DNA of 64,000 nucleotides, from the NCBI GenBank assembly GCA_001695595.3, contig MBPM02000075.1, positions 186,001 to 250,000 on the forward strand. The letters are read 5' to 3'. The position numbers were made by a program, and so were the translations under genes. The stretch is from Plasmopara viticola. Its lineage: Eukaryota > Oomycota > Peronosporomycetes > Peronosporales > Peronosporaceae. Shown one piece after another: positions 10,510-21,231 of this stretch (its first letter is position 1; each line of letters starts with the position of its first letter). A model generated the notes under the pieces. It ran no database searches. It was not told where the DNA came from and saw only the letters and a list, made by a program, of their open reading frames with translations.

Positions 10510-11544
10510 CGGATCCACAGTAACAAGGAGAGTTTTATCAAAGTCTGGCAATTTCAGAACCGGTGCGGTCTTTGGTGCGCCCTTGATTGCTTGAAATGCG
10601 TTTGACTCCTCTTGACCCCATATTCAATCGTGTTCTTTCTTGATTAATGGTCCAAAAGGAATAGCTAGATGTGCATATAAGACGTCGCCAGTAAAACCGA
10701 GAAGACTTCGAAGTTATTTTTTATTTGTCGGCTCTGGCCAATTTTCTATAGCTTCAGTCTTGGATTCGTCCATTGATAGACCTTGTTGTGATATTGTATG
10801 ACCCATAAATCTGACCTGATTTTGTCCAAAATGACACTTCTTGGCATGGGCATACAACTTTGCTTCACGCAATCCACGGAATAAAAGTGATAAATGTTCG
10901 AGATGTTCTTGCATATAATTCGAGAAAACACAAAAATCGTCAAGATGTACAACCAAAGAAGAAAATCTTCTGAAAAGAACTCTGATAAGTTGAGATCATA
11001 CACTAGGCATTCCAGCAAGGCTCAACGGAGCTACACACCATTGGTAAGTTTTGGAATTTGTACGAAAAGCGGTGTATTTTCGACTATCATTGGAAATTCG
11101 CATTTGATGATAACCTAGAGCTAAATCAAGTACCGAATAAATTCAACAATCAACCATTTTATCGAACAGTACTTATATTCTTGGAAAAAGTATCGTTGAA
11201 ATGTTGGTCTGTGAATTGATATGGCGAAATTCTATCACCTATCAAATTGGTTAGGTTTCGTTTTCACAGCGAACCCATTCGGGGCGGAAATATTGCTTAC
11301 CTGTTTCGATCTTTCTTCGTAATACCAAAGATGTTCGAAACCCATAAAGGATCAAAAAGTTCGATCCATCCTTTTTAAAGCTTTTCTTTGACAAACAGCT
11401 CGGGTTTGTTCTGAAAAGTCGGAAAGGAGCACGATGACTTGGAGTCGCATCCATTTTCATGCTAAGTTCAAATTCGACTTTTCTAGGTGGTGGACTTCCA
11501 TCAGGTAATGCTTCAGGGAATACATCCGAATATTTCTCCGACAA
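10510..11544 (-). pseudogene. Gypsy reverse transcriptase, disrupted
   Basis: Two separated frames make up the RT. The upstream one (11251-11544) has YSDVFPEALPDG and ATPSHRAPFRL, the classic start of gypsy RT. The downstream one (10714-10956) has the catalytic strand VVHLDDFCVFS, the LDD form of the RT active site, then KKCHFGQNQVRFMGHTIS. The stretch between (roughly 10960-11250) is degraded. The thumb and first residues of RNase H follow down to about 10510. Confidence 0.85.
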
Positions 11545-11770
11545 ATATTAAATTGGTTTTGGAACTTTTTCATCTCCAAGAACACTGAACACTTTGACTC
11601 TATTGACTTTTTCTAGGCTTGTTGCTTTACATTTTGTTGAAAAGTGCGACTAGTAACCGTAGTTTTGACCTCTTTGAACACAGGGACTTGGACTTGATGA
11701 GTACGCCAATCAATTATAGGTTGATATTTCGTAAATCATGGCTTATTTCCCATCGGCGATACCATGATGG

Positions 11771-12106
11771 CTAGATTGTCGAAAGTGTAACCTTCAAACT
11801 CGAATGACACTTCTCCTTTCTTGATGTTCGCTTGTCTGTCTTGCTACCATCGAATCGTATAACGTGAGAGAGTGTCATCTTTGTCATGTTGGCTGATAGA
11901 CCGGCACGAATAACATTGCACGATGCTCCAGTGTCGAGCATAATCTTCACCTTTTTGCTTATACATAGGCCATTTTTTCTTATCAATTCGTTGGGAGCAA
12001 ATCCTTGTATTTTAGCCATAGCGATGTCGTTGATTTCGAGTATTTCTTGACCTTCTTCACTATCATTGTAGGTATAATTGATAGCGGAAGCATTCCCTGA
12101 CGACAT
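11771..12106 (-). pseudogene. Gypsy aspartic protease region
   Basis: Contains KVKIMLDTGASCNVIRAG, with the LDTGAS active-site motif of retroviral-type aspartic proteases, positioned between Gag and RT as expected for a gypsy polyprotein. The frame is short and not continuous with RT. Confidence 0.8.
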
Positions 12107-12996
12107 AATCTATTCAAGTCTCCATTATTCGAGTTATCCTTGGGGCAACTTTCTTGGTTCTTGCGCTTATAACAGTCGTCCACTTTTCTTGCAATATCGA
12201 TAAAACTTACAATACTTGCAATATCGACAAAACTTAGACAACCTGTTTCTCTTTTGTTTATTAGATGAGCAGAATTTATTTCTATTGGTTCTGGCACGGA
12301 AGTTTGCTGATTAGACTGACGGGTATGATTTTTCCCATGATAAAATTGACAATATGAACGACGATTTCTATTGAAGGAGTTGAACTTTTTATGCGAGCGC
12401 TCATATTCAAGAACTACAGAGAGAGCTTCAAAGACTGTTTTGCAACGACGATATTGAACTTCTTCTATCATCGGATAGAAGAAGTTCAATATCTATATCG
12501 AGCCCACGAACGAAATAAGTGATTTTATCTAAATCACTCATGCTTTTGACTTGCATAATGGCGATTCGATACTTTGGATATACTCTTTTAAATTCTACAA
12601 AATGCTTTTGTTTCAGAGAATGAAGTTGGTCACGTAAGTGTTCTTGAATGTCAGAAGGAACAAATACAATGGTGATATTCTGAATCAGATTCCGAATTTG
12701 ATGATGTCTTTGGCTAGCATATACCATGCAGCAGCATTTTCACGAATGTTAGCGGTCATCATAGCAATGATTTCACCGGATCGAGGTGGATCTTGTCAAT
12801 TAGTATTCTTGGCTTCAAAATAACGAGCAGCTTGGTCCACATACATGTCCACAGAACCACCAATACGCCCACAAAACAAAGATAACTTGAGTCCATCGAA
12901 CTTGACTTCAGATTCTCGTGCCGTAATAACCTCAATAAGTTCTTGTTGCTTTTGGATCGTTTCCATCATTCGTCGAGCGAGGTTGTTAGATCTCAT
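11983..12996 (-). pseudogene. Gypsy Gag, broken into three frames
   Basis: Frames at 12796-12996, 12428-12727 and 11983-12489 together read as a retrotransposon Gag: FDGLKLSLFCGRIGGSVDMY early, then VPSDIQEHLRDQLHSLKQKH and SDLDKITYFVRGLDID. A possible relic of a zinc knuckle lies near CQFYHGKNH in the last frame. Upstream sequence to about 13330 may hold the decayed Gag start. Confidence 0.72.
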
Positions 12997-13674
12997 AATT
13001 TAAGCAAAAGAAAGTTTCATCTAATGCAAACATAGTTTTAAATCAAGATTTTCTTGATCGATTTCTTGTAGGCGTACAATTGACGACCAAATAACCAGGA
13101 GGGAGTTCGTCCAGCTTTTGAATTCGACGACGGGCTAATTCGACGAAGTAGTGTAGTCAGATTCTGGCGTCGAAGTTGGAGGCTTCAGGATCTTCGTGCA
13201 AATAAGAGCTTGTTTTGCTTGACAGTAGTGAGCCAAATATCGCGGCGTAACCTTTGGAGTCGAACGGAGTTGACAGAGACGCGATCAAAATCTTGTTGAA
13301 AATCGTTTTCAGGTTCACGTGTTTTTCGTATTCCATTCATAAAAAAGACTCAAGAATATGAATAGTAGCAACGAAAACGGATCAACCAAAGATATTAGCA
13401 ACTAAAGGAAAGTTGTTCTCCGCGGTTCTCGTGGCGGAACAGGCCTAAGCACACTAACCAGACCCAAAAGATGGAATTTCCAATGTGTTGCCATAACAAC
13501 CGGGCAACCGTAACAACCAGTTACAATTCTCAAAGAGTTAGGCAACCCAAAACAACCCTCATGCAAAACGCCTTCCGCTTATAGCACCCAGTGAAATACC
13601 AGTAGAAACTAAGACCTCCCCTCAGTGGCTCGATCTAAAATTCCTAAAAGCATGGACCAACAAATGCTACCAGA

Positions 13675-14067
13675 GGTAAGGCTAGGCACAAGTTATGGCG
13701 TCGGACGAGGGAGGACGAAGGTAGAACAGACGTAGGACGAGGCAGAGGTAAAAGCTGGAAGAGGAGGCTTGAGTATTGGAGAGTAAATTTGAAAGTGAGG
13801 ACTTAAACGAAAAGAATGCAACAACTTCCTCTTTCTTTTCTTTTCTTTCTTCGAGTTGAATGTGAGAAAGTTAACTGAGTCCACGTAGGACACACCCAAT
13901 ATGAATTGTTTGTATTGTATATAAACTGAGCAAATGTTTTGTTGTTGTTTTTGTTATTAGATGCAAGTACCACCATATGCACTTGCAACGTTCCCTGCCA
14001 TGTATTTGGCAGTGCGACACTGGGATGGTGATGGCGTACCGTAGGACACAGCTATCCCATCCTTACA
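13675..14067 (-). repeat. Right LTR (5' LTR of the minus-strand gypsy element)
   Basis: Matches the left LTR from GGTAAGGCTAGG to ATCCTTACA. The terminal dinucleotide on the inner side is GG where the other copy has TG, so one end has mutated. It is followed directly by the CTTAC duplication. Confidence 0.88.
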
Positions 14068-14072
14068 CTTAC

Positions 14073-17000
14073 TCTTTAACATGAGAAAAAAGCGGTTGAG
14101 CGGTTTGTTATGTAATATGAGCGTATGAAAAGCTAGCTATTATCTAACTGACATGCTTGACCGGATACGCATGCAGAGTTACCCAAGTCAACGCAAACCG
14201 ATTCATTAAAAATTACTTGAACAGGTATTTAGGCAGTCAATCTGGAGATATGTGAGCTACGGTACTTTTGATTAGCAAATATACCTCCTTATGACTTTTT
14301 GTTAAACACCAAAAATGAATTCTCGAATGGGTACGACTCACCGCTCAGGTACAAATGCATATGTGTCATGATTAACTAATATACAACTCATTTACTATGT
14401 ACGGTTATCAGTCTTTGTTTCTGATGCGATTTATCTTTAAGTAGCTCGGACAAAGCCTAAGTTGTCCTTGGGAAACAAATTTTGTCGTTTTGGATACTTC
14501 TGCATGCGTATTTGGAACAAGCGCGACGTTTATTTGAGAACTAGGTTCACGCACATGAGATACAATTTACATTTTTTTGTTCTGTACTATATACCTATTG
14601 TATCAGAATTAATCTATTGATGAGCTATAAAAGCAATACAGAAGTTTCCCATACGATGCTAACTCTTCATGATGGAAGCGCACCGGTATGTAAGCTACTA
14701 TGAGCGTCATACAAAAGTAATTAAACCTTGTTGCCTTCGTATAAGCTCCGGTAAGCCTGACTTAATTTTTATGTTATGATCATTTTGAGCTACAAATACG
14801 CACCTTATTCGTATTCGTAGAGTGCTAGTATTTGATTTGTTGAATAAGTTGCAAATCAGCAACGTCAAATCAAACTTCACCCAAAGCAAACTTAAGGCCT
14901 TCAAGGAGCTCACTTGCCCTTCATTTTTCAAGTTAACATTCAATTTGGGAGCATGTGAGCTATATAGGTATTCGGACATTCAAGTGATTAAGTGTCACAT
15001 TTTTGACGTATGCCATTTTTCATACTACAATTTCTTTCTCACAACCATTTGTACAGTATGCGGCATCATTTTGGTTCTATTTTCAGATGAGTACAAATCT
15101 CGGCTCATGTATGAATCTTGCTCATGCACTAGTTCCTCGATGTGATCCGTGGTGATGCGAAAAAAATATCATGCGTCTTGTACGTCATTCGATATCTGAA
15201 TTCTACTCACGATGACGCGCCATGCCGATAATAACATCTTTGCTCGTAGAAACCGGAACAACCTAAAGCATTTTCGAGAACACGAGAAACCAGCTATCTG
15301 CAAACTCATGTCCACGGCTCACCGGGGATGTGGTCGTACCTATGGTCGTCTTGCATCAGCTTAAGTTCGAGTCAATCTACCAAGTCTTCGGATACACCAC
15401 TTGGATTGCATAGATTTTCGAAAAAGTTGCAGTTTTTTCATGCTCAAAGTCCTTTAAGAAATAAGATTCTGCTCTTAGGGTGGCACGTAACGCGTCTCTG
15501 ATGAAACAATTCGCTTTTTTTCGTCTAGATATAGTACATTGCGGCGAAATGAGGCTGACAATGCCAAAATTATTGGAGGCTGCTGATAAAGTCTGATCGC
15601 CCCTCTTTCCCCCTTCTTTTTTCAACGCTTTGATCTCTGTGGACGTATTTCGCACGATGACCTAACTTTACTGGCGCTATTTTAAGCGACTTGGCCGACA
15701 CCTTACAATTGGTCAACCAATGGGTGAACCGAAGTTGAGGGCATAATTATGGCCTCCTTGAGACTACACATCCTTTAAGTTTATATTTTTTGTATGGACT
15801 CTACTCTTAATCCATTCGGGAAGAGAACCTTTCATTTCATCTAGTGGAATGCATTTCATTTTAAATAAAATCTTAACAACGTTCTTGTAAATATGCTTCA
15901 AGTGCTTGAGGTAATGCATTCGCTCTTGGTGATCATACTTATAATCCCTAGACCTGAAGCGTGTGCCTAAAAAGCTGTACACGTTCATGCGCTTGCATTT
16001 GGCTATGAAGGCACGGCACAGATTCAGCACGGACTTGTATATACTAACTGAAAATGAGTGTCTTAGAGTCAGGAGACGCTGTTACCACCAAGTGGCGCCT
16101 GTCACCGTAATACTGCTTCGTTAGTTCAATTCATTATTCGAAGTCTTCACCAAATTTTTCTTCTTCAGCACTTTTCTCTGCTGCTCCTTAATGCGACGGG
16201 AGACTCCAAGTGCTCAATAACCTGTTGCATTTAGGCTTGCATTCGAACTTGCTACTGGGCTGGATATTGCTACTGCTGCTGAGTAAGATACAGCAGTCTC
16301 TATCGCATGGACAATGCGTCTTGGCGTCTGAGAAAGTGCTAATGAAGTACTTGCAAATTTGTATTTCCTCTATTTGTGGATCATACAGAGCAATATTAAG
16401 TCAAACGACTACGATTCTCAGTTAGCATGTTAAAAAAGAGTCCTTCTGCATGATATGCAAAAGACGTCACTTTTCAACACACAGAGATGCCTTTGGAAGC
16501 TTTGAAAAATGTGTGGGCTTGTCGTCGCCTATCAAGCAGCATGTGTACGAGGTTGAAGCTTTGCTTTCCTCACAAAGTCTAGATTTTGACTGGCCAAAAT
16601 ATACTCGTAAGCAAACATGATAAAATCTTTTTGAAAAGATGGAGTTTTATCAAGTGCAACTTCATAAGCACATTGATGCGCGCAACATACCAGATAATGG
16701 ACTTCTATAGTACTTAACTTTAAAAGTATTGGTAAATACAGAACATTTCTCGTTTTTGGATACTTCATTCGATAAAAAGAAGGTGATGTCGATCGGCATT
16801 CCCGATCCAGAGGCAGGTAATCCTTACATTGCAAGTAATCGATTGAACGTAAATATTTTTTAGAAGGCTCTGTACCTTGCGTACTTTCTGATCGGATAAG
16901 TACCAATGTGTAAAGATCGATAATGACTTTATTGTTCGTGTGTGCGCAAGTTCAATATACGTAAGCAGCTCCTTAGAGAGTGAGTTAGCCCTAGATTCGA

Positions 17001-17288
17001 CAACCACGAAGCCCGCGTGCACGAGGTCGGGTAAATAGATTCAAATAGGGATTCAAAAAAGGCAAAAGTCGCGGCCGATAAGAATGGAGACACTTTTCTA
17101 GGAAAAAGCAAGCGTTTTTTGAATTTTTGAGATTTAGTATTGAATTGCTAATCTTTAGCATGTATTAAAATACGTATTGAATCCGTTCTTTATAGTAGCA
17201 CTTCTCGCTTCGCTTCAGGGGCAAGAGTGTCACGTAAGGGTGCTCGTGGTCATATAGTGGGAATAAGATCATCCTGTAACTATTATTA
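14073..17288. other. Gene-poor spacer between the gypsy and TIR elements
   Basis: About 3.2 kb without a supported gene. Several minus-strand frames of 60-125 codons occur (15377-15655, 15764-16030, 16532-16906); the largest is Cys- and Tyr-rich with no domain I recognise. They may be relics of an old gene or element, since consecutive minus-strand frames lie close together between 16.5 and 17.1 kb, but nothing confirms coding. Confidence 0.4.
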
Positions 17289-17487
17289 GGGAACCGTTAA
17301 ACTGCCGGTACCCTTTTGGTAATCTGCCGGTACCCCTTGATTAAGCCAATGAGAATAAACTAAATCCACCAATAGGAGCACTTCATCTCTGTTAATGAAC
17401 ACAGTGTTTTTTCAACCAATAAAAAAGAAATCAATACCTATCCGGTACCCCTTTTTGTCAACTGCCTTGTTTCAAGAAATAACTCCT
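17289..17487 (+). repeat. Left terminal inverted repeat of the dynein-carrying element
   Basis: Pairs with the reverse complement of 19063-19265 with scattered substitutions. It carries the subterminal palindrome-containing motif CGGTACCC three times (near 17307, 17328 and 17443), spaced so that two copies sit within the first 45 bases. Such repeated motifs are candidate transposase binding sites. Confidence 0.87.
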
Positions 17488-17490
17488 GCT

Positions 17491-17535
17491 CAATATCACT
17501 CTTTTCAACATCACTCTTCTCAATATCACTCTTCT
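17491..17535 (+). repeat. Three tandem 15-bp units before a start codon
   Basis: Units CAATATCACTCTTTT, CAACATCACTCTTCT and CAATATCACTCTTCT lie head to tail just inside the left TIR, 19 bases before the ATG at 17554. They are pyrimidine-rich and may be leftover promoter sequence of the element's transposase gene. Confidence 0.7.
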
Positions 17536-17553
17536 CGCACTCTTCTTCTCGCA

Positions 17554-17664
17554 ATGAACACTATGCAACCCCCTAGAGAGCTCTCGTACAGCACTATGGA
17601 AAAGGCAAAGTCGGCGGTTCTCATGCACGCTCATAAGGACGAAATTGTAGTGAGGCTGCTTTGA
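17554..17664 (+). pseudogene. Truncated transposase N-terminus (FAR1/MULE-like)
   Basis: A 36-codon frame, MNTMQPPRELSYSTMEKAK then SAVLMHAH, stops at 17662. The pattern Y-x-(S/T)-x-E-x-A-(x)n-HA resembles the N-terminal FAR1-type region of MULE transposases and lies about 265 bases from the element end. The last third of the frame runs into antisense dynein sequence (from about 17628), so the capture or a deletion has removed the rest of the gene. Confidence 0.45.
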
Positions 17665-19056
17665 CAACTAATACTCGCATAGATTGAACAACGGTACGAC
17701 TTTGGCTGAGATTTGCTCAGCTGTGGTAAAACACTGAGAAAAGCATTACTTGTGCGAATTTTTCGCGATCTGAAGCAACCATTGCAATACCCGAAATAGT
17801 TGCTCTAAGTTGTCGGGTAAGTTTGATCGACCAGCGCAACCTGGGTTCATCGTTTCAGAGATTCCTACATCAGGACGAAGCTTTACGCTCTTGCTCAGTA
17901 ACTCGATAGCAGAAGTGAAGTCGCTGCCATTGGTGAGTGTTTGCGAGTTGACAGCAGCCTTACCGCCCTTCAAGGACGAAACCCCGCTTTGAATTGCCGG
18001 ATTGTTGCGATACGACAGAAAGCACGCGCTCCTCAAAATAATCAATCTCATCAAAGCACCCTCATGCGCCCACTTGGCATAGCCCAACCAAAATACGACC
18101 CATCGCTTGATAATCGAAGTCCTCGTCACAATTAAGACCAGCACAAAGCGGCCCAGCAGATCCCAGAGCCTTCACCGACTCTGTTTTTCTTGTGCCCGCA
18201 GGACCGATTGAATTGCAACCCATACCAAAGTCCAATGCCTGTGTCAATGTAAGATAGCAACGCTTTGTAAGAGGAGTTTGCACAAGCCTCTCACTGACAC
18301 CAACGTACTAAAATCCATACGAAAAGCTGCCGTTAAAAATCCGAAAAGTAAGTTTCTTAACGGGTTTGAGTCCTTCGCTTGGAAGTAGTGACGCATGTGA
18401 TACAGCCATCGGAAATCTTTTACTGTGCTTACCTTGGCTTGTAACGCTCTCCTGGTGCACAAGCTCTGTAATCAATTGTTCATACTTTTTACGCACATCG
18501 TTTTTTACATCTGTCATGACGCGCTCACTCAAAATGATCAGCAACTTATTCAGCTGCTCACCAACAACAGATAGATGTTCTTCTCCAGCATTCAAGACGC
18601 TCTCAACTTCTTTTGACCATTGAACCTGCGGGATTTCTGATACCCATTTCGAATACGCGTCAGCCTTATCACTTGTCGAATAATTGCGTACAGCTTCCTC
18701 TAAAAGTAGCGATAGAGTCTTTCGCATGTGCTCGTCTACCTTGCCTTACCAGATATTAATGCGGGTTTTGTCTGCCGTCTTCACGGGCTCCTTAAAGTGA
18801 ACACCTTCACGTGAAACCATTTCAAGATTTGCACTTGTAGTATTCTCTATCTCCAGCGAAGAAATGCCAGCAAACATTTTCGATAGATTGCGCTGGATTT
18901 GCATCGGCTCTTTGCTATTGCCAATTATTTCCAACAAGTCTTCGTCACCCACGAAGTAAAAGCGAGAATAAGCAGCTCGCTGGCGGTCCAAGTATTCACC
19001 CAAGGCACGCTGAACATTACTCTTCATGTCCTGTTGACGCACAGGCGAATGATACA
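17628..19056 (-). pseudogene. Captured cytoplasmic dynein heavy chain fragment (end of linker to AAA1)
   Basis: Minus-strand translation follows a dynein-1 heavy chain from the linker through AAA1 with no introns seen. Blocks in order: [96 protein letters not shown], a CFDE Walker-B-like block, [27 protein letters not shown] and finally KQPHYNF. Lesions show it is dead: TAA at 18746-18748 where the family has Leu, TGA in place of the conserved Trp after VGA near 18063, at least three frameshifts (near 18460, 18360 and 17790), and Arg replacing the Gly before the P-loop Lys. Start and end coincide with the inner ends of the transposon, so the fragment is cargo, not a resident gene. Confidence 0.9.
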
Positions 19057-19062
19057 AGAGGT

Positions 19063-19265
19063 AGGCGTTATTTCTTAAAAAACAAGGCAGTTGACAAAAA
19101 GGGGGACCGGATGGGTATTGCTTTCTCTTTTAATTGGTTGAACAACACTGTGTTCATTAACAGAGATAAAGTGCTCCCAATGGTGGACTTAATTTAATCT
19201 TATTGGCTAAAATCGAGGGGTACCGACAGTTTACCAAAAGGGTACCGGCAGTTTAACGGTTCCCC
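19063..19265 (-). repeat. Right terminal inverted repeat of the dynein-carrying element
   Basis: Reverse complement matches the left TIR from GGGGAACCGTTAAACTG through to AAGAAATAACGCC at its inner end. The homology stops abruptly where dynein-coding sequence begins. Confidence 0.87.
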
Positions 19266-21231
19266 TATCATTATTATTATTTGTTTGGACCACATAACTA
19301 GGAGTACTAGATTACGAAGAGTGGTCTTTTCAGCTTGAACGTAATATTCAGTGTGGCTGAATGCTAGCGTGGTACAAAAATCTGAAGCTCCAGCTGGCTC
19401 TGTTGATCATATGTGCTGCTTTTTGGTCAAGCCTGTCTCACTGTCGAAAACACGTACATAGACTTCTAAATATATACCCTTTTGGCTTTGCTTTTTCTTC
19501 TTTTGTTGCTTCTAAGCTATTCCGTTTGGTTTCGTCGTACGGGTAACCAAAGGACTCGTGAACCTGAAAATCTGCTTGTATTTTCGGAAAAGGTTGGGGT
19601 GACGCCCTCCTTCCAAGCGCGGGGGCTAAATGCTCGCGCGCTTCGGGCAGGTGCTCTCGGGCATCTGCAGGTCTCTAACTAGTCTCACCCTCGACGCGAC
19701 GGTCTCCAGCACCAGGGCGCCACCTGGGCTCTTACCAAGTCAGATCTACATAAAATAATGGAAGACCCTCACGGCCTCGGTGCTGGCTGCACTGCTCGCC
19801 GAACGAGACCCGACGTATGCGGACACCACTCTATGCCGTGGACTAGCCATAGAGCCTAGCACGTGCATTACTTGGCAACGCGATAACGTAATATAATACA
19901 ATACAATACACCACCGAACTCTTAAGCGACCGTAGCAAGGAGCTCGACAAGCTTCAGAAGGACTTGGTATTGGAAAAGTGAAATAGATGAAGCTCGTTTA
20001 ACTTGTACAAACGAAATGCCGAGTCAAACGACTCAGAAGCCGGAGGCTTGCCGAACCACATCACTGAAAGCCTAAAGTGCCGTAATTAGCAAGGCCAAGA
20101 CCTTTTGATAGTACATTTAACCATTTGATTCATCTGTACAAGAAGTGTAGAATGTATTGCATAATTCGACTACCTTTTTGTATTCAAAGCGTTAATCAAG
20201 GTAAGTAGATTGTACAAAGAGCGCAGCGAGTACGGCCCAAGAAAGAGGCCTTACAGCCATAACAATGCCTCTTTTTCAGAGCAGAACGAGCGCTTTTAAC
20301 AACACTGGAGCGTAACTGCCGATGTTGCGCTCGAAACACGAGCGCCGGCAGCCTAATTTAAACACAAACATTTTATCGACGACATCGTATTTGTCTCAGC
20401 TTTTAAAAGTCTGTGTATCGACAATCAATTGTATTCATTATTCCAACCAGCGTCAACGATCTCTGCAGACACAACGAAACTTTATCGGATCTCTGTCGGC
20501 GAAAAATTTGTCATGAAGCAGTATCATCCGGATATAGTCATCGCCTCAATTTAAAAATCAAATCCAGTGTATATAAGTAGGACCAAATAATATATTTAAT
20601 AGTTCGATATCCAAACCGCACAGTCGTTAACCTGACGATCAGTGCACATTCACATTAATATTGAGCAGGTCTTAATATCTAGAGTAAGGCATTAATACAC
20701 AAGAAACCTTCGCTGACAACAGAACAGTACCAGACCGTCTTTCCAGTCAAGCCTAATAGGCTAATCTTGAATCCGATTTCCTTGCCGCATTAGCGTCGCG
20801 TGCACTCATGGACAACAATTGTGCGGAAGAAGCCACAGGTCATAATATTTTTTCGCATCAACATGCATCAAGATCGTGACTCGAGATATTACATGTACTT
20901 TTGCATGATAATAGCACTCGTGTGCTCTATTACAATTGCGCTATAGAAGTGCTCGCCGTTTCACAAACGTAAAAAGCAAGCGATACGAAGAAAACAGGGC
21001 ATATCTTCGTCAAAGCGACCTACACATTGTATACGAATGCAGGGCAAAAAGGCGAGCAAAACTCGTTAACATCACAGCACTTTCATCTTGCCTTTCTTCA
21101 TTAATAGTATATTGAATAACCCTTTTGCATCACTCGGTATCAAACGAATTTGAGGACTTGTATCGTTTCAATTTGCTTTACAAACATAATAGATCAAAAC
21201 CTTACAACTCTATCTACTTGCTATGGACATC
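19266..21231. other. Intergenic spacer with a GC-rich patch
   Basis: About 2 kb with no supported gene. Bases 19600-19860 are clearly more GC-rich than the surroundings and could be part of an old retroelement, but no protein motif or repeat partner in the window identifies it. The right 300 bases form the 3' flank of the CLC gene. Confidence 0.4.

Larger units (their letters stand above)
9636..14072 (-). mobile_element. Ty3/gypsy LTR retrotransposon, internally deleted, with intact target-site duplication
   Basis: A complete insertion outline on the minus strand: LTRs at 9641-10039 and about 13675-14067, flanked by the identical 5-bp duplication CTTAC (9636-9640 and 14068-14072). Read right to left it carries Gag, protease, reverse transcriptase and the C-terminal end of integrase. 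A candidate primer-binding site TGGTAGCATTTG (minus strand, 13661-13672) lies two bases inside the right LTR, and a short purine tract GGAGGA abuts the left LTR. At 4.4 kb it is shorter than autonomous gypsy elements because most of RNase H and the integrase zinc and catalytic domains are gone. The frames are also broken, so it cannot encode its own replication. The two LTRs differ at many visible positions, so this is not a very recent insertion. Confidence 0.93.
17289..19265. mobile_element. TIR DNA transposon (MULE-like) carrying a captured dynein heavy chain fragment
   Basis: About 200-base terminal inverted repeats (17289-17487 and 19063-19265) enclose a short transposase-like start codon region and, in antisense, a 1.4-kb segment of cytoplasmic dynein heavy chain. 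Both ends read GGGAACCGTTAAACTGCCGG inward (the right one with one extra G), and similarity continues for the whole repeat. Possible 8-base target duplications are TATTATTA (17281-17288) and TATCATTA (19266-19273), one mismatch apart but low in complexity. Long TIRs with host gene cargo are the hallmark of Pack-MULEs. The superfamily call is an inference from that layout and from the FAR1-like frame at 17554. With no intact transposase this copy is non-autonomous. Confidence 0.8.

Noticed and set aside
16532..17111. Cluster of minus-strand frames resembling a decayed gene
   Set aside because: Adjacent frames could be an old pseudogene, but no motif identifies a family.
20245..20275. Short stem AAGAGGC...GCCTCTT
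   Set aside because: Seven-base arms are expected by chance and have no gene context for a terminator or RNA.
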